From CAZCYE01 sp964502775 (GTDB taxonomy: Bacteria; Actinomycetota; Acidimicrobiia; IMCC26256; PALSA-555), in NCBI GenBank assembly GCA_964502775.1, contig CAZCYE010000019.1, positions 1 to 22,495 on the forward strand: a stretch of DNA of 22,495 bases, in the 5' to 3' direction. Below the pieces are notes generated by a model. The model was given only the letters and a program-made list of their open reading frames with translations. It had not been told where the DNA came from and made no database searches. Positions 8,411 to 14,953 of the stretch are shown one piece after another. The position numbers were made by a program, and so were the translations under genes. The number at the start of each line of letters is the position of its first letter. Position 1 is the first letter of the stretch.

Positions 8411-8850
8411 ATCACGTGGGCGATCAGCGCCACCCAGACCGTCTGGGAGCCGTAGTTCAAGCCCAACGGCCCGGGGGGCTCGAGCCCCGCCACGGCGTCC
8501 GGGCCGGTCCTCGTGGACGCCATGCGCGGATGGACTCCTGGGAGGAGTGGAACGATGACGAGCAGCGCCACGCATCCGTGCAGCAGGCCGAGTCCGGCGC
8601 CGAGCAGCGCGTTCGCCTCATCGAGCAGCGCAAAGGATGCTGCGTAGCCGAACGCGAACCCTTGGCCGATCACGAGGTGCATACCTGCCCCCACCACGCG
8701 AGCTCGGTCCGGGTCGGCCAGCACGGTGGTGCCCAACATGAGGGGCAGATCCATACGGGTGATGCCGGCCAACTGAGCGCCGATGAGGACGGCGGTGAGC
8801 GCGGTGGTCGCGACCAGCCCGAACAGCGCCCAACCCGCCCAGTCGATCAT
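8374..8850 (-). CDS. Four-helix membrane protein, uncharacterised
   Basis: A 158-residue protein with hydrophobic helices at about 5-27, 57-75, 80-104 and 138-157. Strongly patterned loops stand out: GITRMDLPLMLGT (29-41), DPDRAR, and a conserved-looking stretch HPRMAS...GP...LEPPGPLGLNYG (107-134) before the last helix. I have seen this arrangement in uncharacterised actinobacterial membrane proteins but know no function. Its ATG overlaps the stop of the DUF2231 gene as ATGA (8850-8847), so the two are co-translated. The 3' end overlaps the convergent GH15 gene by 37 bases. Confidence 0.75.
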   Translation of the reverse strand: MIDWAGWALFGLVATTALTAVLIGAQLAGITRMDLPLMLGTTVLADPDRARVVGAGMHLVIGQGFAFGYAASFALLDEANALLGAGLGLLHGCVALLVIVPLLPGVHPRMASTRTGPDAVAGLEPPGPLGLNYGSQTVWVALIAHVIYGTALGLLLVP

Positions 8851-9413
8851 GGTTTCGTGCCGGGGGGTACGTCGGTTTCCGAGGGGTGGTACGCGGGGTG
8901 GTCACCGGCGGTCTCCACGTTGAACCCGAGGTCGTATACGAGTGAACCGCCGATGGCCGCGCCGAGCGAGGTCAGTGCGGCGGCCACGACCGAAAGCGCC
9001 ACCACCACGACACCGCTGTGCTGATCGCCACCGTACGCGAGCGTCCGTAGCCCAATGTTCGTCAAGACGAGGGCCGTCACGGTGATCATGGTCAGCGCGT
9101 GGGCATTCGCCTCGCGGCGCGCTTGTGTGCCGGCTTTGGTGGAGCGCAGCCAGTCCCAGAAACCGGTCAATGCGGTAAGCAGCGACACGGCGGCACCAGC
9201 GACAAGGACAAAGGTGGCGGCCCGGAAGAAATCGCGAGCCCACTCCTCGTCCTGACCGGCGATCGAGATCACGTCGAGGACCGCGGCGATCATGTAGGCC
9301 CCGACGGGGATGTCGGTGAGGGGCGGATGGAGCGGCTTACCCGCGAAGCCTCGCAGCCCCTTGAACTTGCGTCCCCGGAGTGTCAGCGCCGGGCGAAACG
9401 ACAGTCTGCGCAT
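8847..9413 (-). CDS. DUF2231 membrane protein
   Basis: A 188-residue membrane protein with the DUF2231 pattern: a basic N-terminus, then GKPLHPPLTDIPVGAY before the first helix, and about four helices in all. Other family marks are FWDW after helix two, NAHALTMI leading helix three, and GAAIGGSLVYDLGF near the last helix. Family members are poorly characterised. Their paired histidines near membrane faces have led to suggestions of metal or haem binding, but this is unproven. I chose ATG at 9413 because GGGGAGG lies seven bases before it; a TTG directly upstream is also in frame. A GGGTAAT motif (9450-9444) further upstream could be a promoter core. Confidence 0.82.
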   Translation of the reverse strand: MRRLSFRPALTLRGRKFKGLRGFAGKPLHPPLTDIPVGAYMIAAVLDVISIAGQDEEWARDFFRAATFVLVAGAAVSLLTALTGFWDWLRSTKAGTQARREANAHALTMITVTALVLTNIGLRTLAYGGDQHSGVVVVALSVVAAALTSLGAAIGGSLVYDLGFNVETAGDHPAYHPSETDVPPGTKP

Positions 9414-9443
9414 CAATCGACCTCCCCAATCGGGTGGTCAATC

Positions 9444-9450
9444 ATTACCC
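9444..9450 (-). promoter_or_regulatory. Possible stress-sigma -10 element upstream of the DUF2231 gene
   Basis: GGGTAAT on the minus strand, about 30 bases before the ATG, resembles the GGGTAT-type -10 of SigB/SigF-class sigma factors. The matching upstream element is only partly recognisable (GGTGC 16 bases before). It is comparable to a site in front of the DUF6458 gene. Confidence 0.25.
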
Positions 9451-9608
9451 GTTCTGGGGGAGTTGTGCACCGAGTTCATTGGCGTCAACCAACGAACTGC
9501 GCGGTACATCGTCGCCTGGGCGAGGTTGTCCGGGAGACACCTTCCGGGTCACGCGAACAAAGGCTCGTCGTTATTTGCCTAAGCGACGGCCCCCGGCGGG
9601 CGGTGAAG

Positions 9609-9639
9609 GGGCCTCGGCGCCCTGAAGGCGCCGAGGCCC
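9609..9639 (-). terminator. Strong hairpin terminator after the DUF6458 gene
   Basis: A perfect 13-base inverted repeat, GGGCCTCGGCGCC (9609-9621) and GGCGCCGAGGCCC (9627-9639), has a five-base loop. It begins five bases beyond the stop codon of the minus-strand gene. No T tract is present, as is frequent in high-GC actinobacteria. Confidence 0.8.
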
Positions 9640-9644
9640 ACGAC

Positions 9645-9887
9645 TCACCTCGTCTCGACGGTCTCTTCGTAGACCCGGCCGTCGCTGGTTTGTGTGCGCG
9701 AACGCCGCGAGCTGCCGAAGCCGCCCCAGCTGCTCCAGAACATGAGCGAGGCGATGAGGCCGATAACGCCCACGACTATCAAGATCAAGCCGATGGTCGC
9801 GAGGTTGAGGTCCTCGATGTTGTCAGTCACACCCCATCGCAAGACCGCCCCTACTGCAACCAGTACAAGGCCTGCTCCGAAACCCAT
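9645..9887 (-). CDS. DUF6458 small membrane protein
   Basis: An 80-residue protein. MGFGAGLVLVAVGAVLRWGVT forms the first helix, a polar turn DNIEDLNLATIG follows, and a second helix covers about 32-53. The cytoplasmic tail is Ser/Arg/Thr-rich. The spacing MG-x-G...GAVLR...N-L-x-x-I-G-x-I-L matches DUF6458, a small family widespread in actinobacteria and without known function. The ATG has GGAAGG about seven bases upstream. The gene is monocistronic: it has its own putative promoter and a strong hairpin terminator. Confidence 0.85.
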   Translation of the reverse strand: MGFGAGLVLVAVGAVLRWGVTDNIEDLNLATIGLILIVVGVIGLIASLMFWSSWGGFGSSRRSRTQTSDGRVYEETVETR

Positions 9888-9918
9888 GAGATCACCTTCC
9901 GTTTGGGTACGTATGAAG

Positions 9919-9944
9919 GTTCCCGCTTCGGCTCCTCGCTAAAC
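9919..9944 (-). promoter_or_regulatory. Possible SigF/SigB-like promoter of the DUF6458 gene
   Basis: On the minus strand GTTT (9944-9941), a 16-base spacer and GGGAAC (9924-9919) lie about 31 bases before the ATG. This is close to the GTTT-N15-17-GGGTA pattern described for actinobacterial stress sigma factors. The -10 deviates at one or two positions, so it is a candidate only. Confidence 0.3.
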
Positions 9945-10007
9945 GGGGTAACCCTTGCCCTCCAGACGGCAGTTTAGGGCCCCCGGGCGACTGGGTAGGC
10001 GAAGACC

Positions 10008-10352
10008 GTGCTGATCAGGGTCGGCCTCATGACGATCGTCACGGGCTTGGCGATGACCGCCATGGGCTGGATGGATCCGGTGGGCCCCGGGTTGATCATC
10101 GTCGGCGCATGGATCGCCGCGATCGGGCTGGACGGAGCCCTGTCCATCACCACTGAAAGGGCCCAGCCGCTGCAGTCGCGCGTGCCCGAATACCGAGCAG
10201 TTCGGTACGTAGGGCCCAGTTCTTGGAGCGGACGACGGGATTCGAACCCGCGCCCTCACCTTGGCAATCGAGGCAATTCGTGTCGCCCCGTACCGCTCCG
10301 TTCAACTGCGCAGGTCACGCCTCATGCGTTCGTCGCTACCGCACGCCAATGA
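10008..10352 (+). CDS. Doubtful small membrane ORF running through a tRNA fragment
   Basis: A GTG-initiated frame of 114 codons. The first half has two hydrophobic stretches (about 2-21 and 25-45) and could be a genuine two-helix membrane protein of about 60-70 residues. From residue about 72 the frame enters the partial tRNA-Gly copy (10222-10267) and yields SGRRDSNPRP, the peptide typical of translated tRNA 3' ends. The tail therefore cannot be ancestral. Either the gene lost its original end when the tRNA fragment arrived, or the frame is accidental. There is no strong ribosome-binding site. Confidence 0.35.
   Translation: MLIRVGLMTIVTGLAMTAMGWMDPVGPGLIIVGAWIAAIGLDGALSITTERAQPLQSRVPEYRAVRYVGPSSWSGRRDSNPRPHLGNRGNSCRPVPLRSTAQVTPHAFVATARQ
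10222..10267 (-). repeat. Partial copy of tRNA-Gly 3' half (attachment-site-like repeat)
   Basis: These 46 bases match 10991-11037 of the intact tRNA-Gly region except for one missing A (after CCCGCG). The match runs from two bases beyond CCA through the T arm and variable region, and stops exactly at the 3' side of the anticodon loop. The 5' half of the tRNA is absent. A 3'-half tRNA duplication of this kind is the usual footprint of tyrosine-recombinase integration. Confidence 0.8.
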
Positions 10353-10379
10353 ACACGAATGCGATCGGTTGATTGGCAA

Positions 10380-10396
10380 GGCACAGCGTGGCACAG
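10380..10396 (+). repeat. Tandem GGCACAG repeat inside the tRNA-flanked segment
   Basis: GGCACAG occurs at 10380-10386 and again at 10390-10396, ten bases apart (one helical turn). It lies in the non-coding part of the segment bounded by the tRNA repeats. The spacing and position would suit integrase arm-type sites, but two short copies could also be chance. Confidence 0.3.
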
Positions 10397-10431
10397 CCAG
10401 GTCGACGGTCGCTGGACCCGGTGTCGGTCGA

Positions 10432-10881
10432 TCAGCGCTCGGACGCAGCCCGGACCGTGTACGACAGCGTGACGACCGACCAGCCCTCGGGGGCGCCGGC
10501 GTAGAAGACAAACCGTTCGAACTGGTCCTGCATCTGGGCGTACCGCTCATCGGTGATGGCAGCCGCGACTCGAGAACGACCCTGATCGCGATCGACCCGC
10601 GCGAGGAAGCTCTCACCGTCGTCCCGCGTGAACCATCCCTCGCCATCATCGGTCCACCCGAGCTTTATCAACTCGCTCGCAAACCACGAGACAATCTCGC
10701 CGGCAGGCTGGTCGGCTGTGATGTTCCGCTCGGCCCCAGCTGACGGATCTGCGAGGTCGAACCCTCTCCCCTCGCCTTCATCGCTGCCTTCGCGCTTGAG
10801 TTCGATTTCGCCCGGACATCGAAGTGCCATCTCCGGTGAGGCAAAGAGATCAGTCGCCTTGACAGGCCGCGAGTAGCGCAC
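10432..10881 (-). CDS. Hypothetical protein within the tRNA-flanked segment
   Basis: A 149-residue soluble protein with an acidic, polar composition and no recognised domain. It has a Gly/Glu-rich part (about 25-40), a helix predicted around EIVSWFASELIKLGW (about 60-75), and a C-terminal beta-like part ending WSVVTLSYTV. The helix-then-GW-x-x-x-x-x-G-W pattern recalls small lipoprotein-like cargo proteins of actinobacteria, but no signal peptide is present. I prefer GTG at 10881, five bases after GAGGG, over ATG at 10908, which has no ribosome-binding site. The base composition looks less extreme than in neighbouring genes, which fits acquired DNA. Confidence 0.6.
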   Translation of the reverse strand: MRYSRPVKATDLFASPEMALRCPGEIELKREGSDEGEGRGFDLADPSAGAERNITADQPAGEIVSWFASELIKLGWTDDGEGWFTRDDGESFLARVDRDQGRSRVAAAITDERYAQMQDQFERFVFYAGAPEGWSVVTLSYTVRAASER

Positions 10882-10955
10882 GTCATCCCTCGGAATTCGC
10901 GGTTCCATCGAAGCTGAACGCCATGTTCGAAGCGTACGACGGTCCGGGCATGCAA

Positions 10956-10979
10956 CAGCGGCCTCCGCAGAGGCCGCTG
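10956..10979 (-). terminator. Hairpin terminator of tRNA-Gly
   Basis: A perfect 10-base inverted repeat, CAGCGGCCTC and GAGGCCGCTG, with a CGCA loop lies 13 bases past the CCA end of the minus-strand tRNA-Gly. There is no T tract. Confidence 0.7.
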
Positions 10980-10992
10980 ACCTGCGAGAACT

Positions 10993-11068
10993 TGGAGCGG
11001 ACGACGGGATTCGAACCCGCGACCCTCACCTTGGCAAGGTGATGCTCTACCAGCTGAGCCACGTCCGC
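10993..11068 (-). tRNA. tRNA-Gly (anticodon GCC), CCA encoded
   Basis: A complete 76-base cloverleaf on the minus strand. The acceptor is GCGGACG/CGTCCGC, the D arm GCTC/GAGC, and the anticodon stem CACCT/AGGTG with loop TTGCCAA (GCC). The T arm is CGGG-TTCGAAT-CCCG, the discriminator base U, and CCA (10995-10993) is encoded. A TATCCT -10 element lies upstream. Its 3' half is duplicated at 10222-10267. Confidence 0.95.
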
Positions 11069-11080
11069 GTATGAGTCCCG

Positions 11081-11086
11081 AGGATA
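11081..11086 (-). promoter_or_regulatory. -10 element of the tRNA-Gly promoter
   Basis: TATCCT on the minus strand sits 12 bases before the tRNA 5' end. It fits the actinobacterial TANNNT consensus and places the start point near 11073. A weak -35 candidate (TTCGGT) is about 18 bases upstream. Confidence 0.55.
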
Positions 11087-11134
11087 CCGCGCCGCTTCCG
11101 ACAGACCGAAGGGCCGCCGGAGTGTGTTCGCCGC

Positions 11135-11965
11135 TCAGGCGTGGGCCGGCTCGCTGTTGGCCACCACGGTCTGATCGCCACCGGCACGCTTGGCGGCGTA
11201 GAGCGCCTCGTCGGCCCGGCGGAGCGCTTCCTCGCCACCGGTGGCGCGGCAGGCCGCCACGCCGGCCGAGAATCCCACCGCGTGCACGCGCTCGGCATGC
11301 CACGCCATACGTACCCGCTCGATGGCGGCCTGTCCGTCGGCGGAACCGGTGTCTCCGAGCACGATCGCCAGCTCGTCGCCGCCGATGCGACCCGGATGGT
11401 CCACCACGCGCATCTCGGCCCGCAAGACGCGTGACAGCTCGCGCAGCACGTCATCGCCGGCTTCGTGGCCGTGCAGGTCGTTCACCGTCTTGAAGCTGTC
11501 GAGGTCGACCGCCACCACCGTGTCGCCGTCGTGGGCGCGCTGGAGCGCACGCTCGAAGCCTCGCCGGTTGAGCAGTCCCGTGAGCGGGTCGACGATGCTC
11601 TCCATCTCGAGGCGGCGCCGGAACTGCATCCGCTCGAGAGTCACCTGGGCGTCCTTCACCACCTCGGGCAACAGCGCGACAAGCTGGGAGCGAGCCGGGC
11701 TGCCCTTCGGCGCCTCGGCGACCAGCGGCTCACCCGCACCGAACGACAGGTCGTAAGGAATCTCGTCGCTGCCGGCGACCCGTGCGGGAACCGTGGTGCC
11801 TCCGAGCTCGCGCACGAACTCGATGAGTACGCCAACGATTTCCTCCGGCGTGGTGACGCGCAGCAGCGCTCGCGCGGCATCCAGCACCGAAGGATTCGAC
11901 TCCCGATCCGCCCCCGGATTCGCCGGTCCCTCGAAGCCCCCAGGCACCCCAGGACTTCTCCTCAC
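11135..11965 (-). CDS. GGDEF diguanylate cyclase with I-site
   Basis: A 276-residue protein. The N-terminal part (about 20-110) is an unrecognised, possibly degenerate GAF-like domain, followed by a helical linker (about 100-125). The C-terminal GGDEF domain (about 120-270) would make c-di-GMP from two GTP. DPLTGLLNR (126-134) and VDLDSFKTVND (153-163) are visible. The signature reads GGDEL (195-199), with Leu replacing the usual final Phe. RVVD (186-189) lies five residues before it, the canonical product-inhibition I-site. I chose GTG at 11965, behind GGAAGGAGG. A longer frame to 12079 would overlap dut and lacks such a site. No membrane segment is evident. Confidence 0.88.
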   Translation of the reverse strand: MRRSPGVPGGFEGPANPGADRESNPSVLDAARALLRVTTPEEIVGVLIEFVRELGGTTVPARVAGSDEIPYDLSFGAGEPLVAEAPKGSPARSQLVALLPEVVKDAQVTLERMQFRRRLEMESIVDPLTGLLNRRGFERALQRAHDGDTVVAVDLDSFKTVNDLHGHEAGDDVLRELSRVLRAEMRVVDHPGRIGGDELAIVLGDTGSADGQAAIERVRMAWHAERVHAVGFSAGVAACRATGGEEALRRADEALYAAKRAGGDQTVVANSEPAHA

Positions 11966-12044
11966 TCGGCCTCCTTCCGCAGAGAGTACCGGTGCGCGGC
12001 GTGGTCGTGTCGAGTCGGCCCTCAGAGGCCGCTCAGGAAGCGCG

Positions 12045-12479
12045 TCAGCGTCCGGTCGAGCCGAACCCAGACGTGTCACGGGTGGTCTCGTCGAGTGTCA
12101 CAACCTCTTCCCACTCGATCGCCACCACGGGCTGCACCACGAGCTGGGCGATGCGGTCCCCCCGCCGCACCACGTACTCGTGCCCGGGATCGGTGTTCAC
12201 GAGCAGCACCTTGAGCTCGCCGCGGTACTGCGCATCAATCAGCCCGGGGGCGTTGAGGCAGGTCACTCCGTGCTTCATCGCTAGCCCCGAGCGAGGGAGC
12301 ACGAACCCGGCGTACCCCGGAGGGATGGCGATGGCGATCCCGGTCGGCACGAGCGCCCGCCCTCCGCCGGCGGCCAGCGCCACGTCCTGGCGGGCGCAGA
12401 GGTCGTAGCCGGCATCGTGGGCATGGGCCTGAGCGGGGATGTCCAGATCGGGATCGAGGCGAGCGACACGAATCCGCAC
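12045..12479 (-). CDS. dut: dUTP diphosphatase
   Basis: A 144-residue trimeric-type dUTPase that converts dUTP to dUMP and pyrophosphate, which keeps uracil out of DNA and supplies dTMP synthesis. All five motifs are present: AGYDLCA (23-29), PRSGLA (62-67), NAPGLIDAQYRGEL (76-89, with the catalytic Asp), RGDRIAQL (106-113), and the C-terminal R...SGFGSTG (134-143). The length is normal. The GTG start lies three bases after the stop of the DUF3501 gene, so it is in the same operon and probably translated by coupling. A housekeeping gene at the tail of a peroxide-defence run is unusual. Confidence 0.95.
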   Translation of the reverse strand: MRIRVARLDPDLDIPAQAHAHDAGYDLCARQDVALAAGGGRALVPTGIAIAIPPGYAGFVLPRSGLAMKHGVTCLNAPGLIDAQYRGELKVLLVNTDPGHEYVVRRGDRIAQLVVQPVVAIEWEEVVTLDETTRDTSGFGSTGR

Positions 12480-12482
12480 GGC

Positions 12483-13061
12483 TCACACCGTGAAGTCGCC
12501 GACGAGCTCGTCCCGCTGCTCGTCGCTCAGCACCACGTCGGCAACGTAGCTCGGATGGTCGATCACGATCCGGACCGGCCCGGTGCCGAAGGCCCGTTGC
12601 TGCTCGGGGGTGAACGCGAACTTGAGGTAGTGCACGGTGGTGGCCACCTCGGCGCGGGTCTGCCGCTCGGTGTCCTCGGCCCGGCCCCGGATCGTCTCGG
12701 TGCCGACCACGATCTGGATGTGCTCGTCGATGCCGACGAGGCGCGGGAGCCAGGACCGGAGCGCCTCGGGATCGTCGATCTCCACGAACAGCGTCGCCGA
12801 CAGCTCGCCGTCGTCGGGGATCAGCTGGTTGTACGTGTCGAGCTCGTGGGCAATCTGCTCGTCGCGCAGCATCCGCTCGGCGCGGGCCATCTCCTGGATC
12901 TGGAACCGCATCGTGGCCGCGTTCTCGAACACGATCGAGACGAAGTCGCCGAGCGCGATCCGGCGACGTCGCTTCACGTCGATGATCTCGGCCCGGAGGG
13001 AGTCGCGCTCGCGCTCGTAGGCCCGGAGATCCTGGATGTCGTCCGGACTGAGCTTGCGCAT
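12483..13061 (-). CDS. DUF3501 family protein
   Basis: A 192-residue soluble protein matching DUF3501 as I know it. The N-terminus is MRKLSPDDI, a basic helical stretch KRRRRIALGD follows, then FVSIVFENAATMRFQIQEM, and a segment around MLRDEQIAHELDTYNQLIPD. The middle and C-terminus look like alternating strands and helices, without cysteines. Family members are typically encoded beside rubrerythrin and a GlpC-like Fe-S protein, as here, and have no assigned activity. The ATG directly abuts the stop of the Fe-S protein gene, so co-translation and possibly complex formation are likely. It might be a scaffold or partner of the Fe-S subunit; this is inference. Confidence 0.87.
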   Translation of the reverse strand: MRKLSPDDIQDLRAYERERDSLRAEIIDVKRRRRIALGDFVSIVFENAATMRFQIQEMARAERMLRDEQIAHELDTYNQLIPDDGELSATLFVEIDDPEALRSWLPRLVGIDEHIQIVVGTETIRGRAEDTERQTRAEVATTVHYLKFAFTPEQQRAFGTGPVRIVIDHPSYVADVVLSDEQRDELVGDFTV

Positions 13062-14384
13062 CTAGTCGTCCTCGATCCCGTAGGCGCGCGCGAGCACCTG
13101 CACGGGGTGCAGCGGTCGCTTGGCCGTCGCCTCGCGGATGGCCGTGTTGGCGAGCTGGCAGTCGCCGGCCACGAGGTCGGCATCGGTACCGGCCAGGGTC
13201 TCCATGAGCGGCTTGGCGATCCGGCGGGCCATCTCGACGTTGCCGGCCCGCAGCCCCCACGTGCCGTCGATGGCCGAGCAGCGCTCCACCATCGTGACCG
13301 TGGCCCCGGTGAGCGCCATGAGGTCACGGCTCTTGGGCCCCATCTGCTGGGCCCGGTAGTGGCACGCCGCGTGCCAGGCGATGGTGTCGTACACCGGCCC
13401 GGTGAAGTCGGTGTCGAGCGGGGACTCCCGGTGGCGGGCCATGAGGTACTCGGCGGCATCGAAGGTGTGCTCGGCCACGAGGCGGGCCTCGGCCGTGCCG
13501 AGGAAGTCGGCGTACTCGTTCTTCAGCACGTAGGCGCAGGTGGGCTGGGGCACCACCACATCACGACCCGCGCGTACGTGGGGCACGAGGATCTCGACGT
13601 TACGGCGGGCCTGGGCCTCGAACTTGGCGACGTCGCCAGCGTCGAGCCAGGGCATCCCACAACAGACCTCGCCGTCGGGCAGCTCGCACGCGATCCCGTT
13701 GCGCTCGCACACCCCCACCAGGGCCTTGCCGATGTCCGGATCCTGGTACTCCACGAGGCACGTCGGGAACAACGCGACCGTGGCCCGAGAGCCCGGCTCG
13801 GCGGGTGCGCTGGGAGCGCGGGGAGCGTCCGAACCCTGAACCCGGTGACGCCGGAACCACTTGGAGAACCGCACGCGGGTGAAGTCGGGCAGGAGCCGGT
13901 CCTTGGCGATGCCGAGGGTCTTCTCCATCACGAAGCGCACCGGGCGCACCCGGTTCATCGTGTTCACCACCGGCGCCGCCTTCGTGGCCACCTTGCCCTG
14001 GAGGTCGGTGCGGGCGAGCACCCGCGCTCCCTTGCCCACGTTGCCGTCCTGGCCCTGGATGGCCAGTGAGCGCAGCATGAGGCGCGGGAAGTCGACCTTC
14101 CACTCCTGTCCCCGGTCCGGGGTGTACGGACACACGACGAAGCAGAGCTTGCACTGGTAGCACTCGTCCACCACCACGCGGTGCTGGTCGTCGGAGAGGA
14201 ACTGCACGTCGCGCGCGCCGTCGTCACGCTCGTCGATCATGGCGAACAGGTCCTTGAACGACGGGCAGAACCGCACGCAGATCCGGCAGTCCGAGCACAC
14301 CTGGAACGTGCGGTCACGCTCGGCGCGGGCGTCCAACGGGTCGAAATACGTGGGCGCGAGCGGATCGTACAGATGCGTCGTCAT
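13062..14384 (-). CDS. GlpC/HdrD-like Fe-S oxidoreductase subunit with CCG domains
   Basis: A 440-residue cytoplasmic electron-transfer protein. Two 4Fe-4S ferredoxin motifs are present: Cys30-33-36-40 followed by Pro, and Cys75-78-81-85 followed by Pro. Two cysteine-rich CCG-type domains follow. The first has Cys209, CCG (241-243) and PTC (281-283). The second has ACH (340-342), Cys369 in RCSAIDGTWG, and Cys409. The second domain lacks the usual CC pair, with Ser after Cys369; related rubrerythrin-linked proteins appear to share a CS variant. The start is taken at ATG 14384, preceded by GAGGT; a longer frame reaches 14570 but overlaps the rubrerythrin gene. No flavin domain is fused, so a partner must supply electrons. 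Confidence 0.88.
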   Translation of the reverse strand: MTTHLYDPLAPTYFDPLDARAERDRTFQVCSDCRICVRFCPSFKDLFAMIDERDDGARDVQFLSDDQHRVVVDECYQCKLCFVVCPYTPDRGQEWKVDFPRLMLRSLAIQGQDGNVGKGARVLARTDLQGKVATKAAPVVNTMNRVRPVRFVMEKTLGIAKDRLLPDFTRVRFSKWFRRHRVQGSDAPRAPSAPAEPGSRATVALFPTCLVEYQDPDIGKALVGVCERNGIACELPDGEVCCGMPWLDAGDVAKFEAQARRNVEILVPHVRAGRDVVVPQPTCAYVLKNEYADFLGTAEARLVAEHTFDAAEYLMARHRESPLDTDFTGPVYDTIAWHAACHYRAQQMGPKSRDLMALTGATVTMVERCSAIDGTWGLRAGNVEMARRIAKPLMETLAGTDADLVAGDCQLANTAIREATAKRPLHPVQVLARAYGIEDD

Positions 14385-14452
14385 GGGCGCGCGACCTCGG
14401 TGCCGGGGACGATGGGCGACGAGCGATACGTAGGCTCCCGCTCGGAGCCGAC

Positions 14453-14483
14453 GACGGCCCGGAGCGCAGGGTTCCGGGCCGTC
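14453..14483 (-). terminator. Hairpin between rubrerythrin and Fe-S protein genes
   Basis: A perfect 11-base inverted repeat, GACGGCCCGGA (14453-14463) and TCCGGGCCGTC (14473-14483), has a nine-base loop. It lies 12 bases after the rubrerythrin stop. It could be a full or partial terminator that lowers expression of the Fe-S gene relative to rubrerythrin, or it could protect the mRNA end. Confidence 0.6.
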
Positions 14484-14494
14484 AGCGCGCTCGA

Positions 14495-14914
<420 letters not shown>

Positions 14915-14953
14915 CGGTGGTTCTCCCTTGGGTCGTGGGCTTCGGTTGTGGGT

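Noticed and set aside
9975..10217. TAGGGCCC repeated at 9975 and 10210 as possible element ends
   Set aside because: Eight bases around a GGGCCC palindrome are easily chance in this GC-rich DNA, and no flanking duplication supports it.
10222..10267. A second functional tRNA-Gly
   Set aside because: Only the 3' half is present and one base is missing; no acceptor 5' strand or D arm follows the anticodon loop.
11966..12079. N-terminal extension of the GGDEF protein to 12079
   Set aside because: It overlaps dut and has no ribosome-binding site, whereas GTG 11965 follows GGAAGGAGG.
12417..14069. 550-codon plus-strand frame across DUF3501 and the Fe-S gene
   Set aside because: Low-complexity antisense composition, and it runs across several well-supported minus-strand genes.
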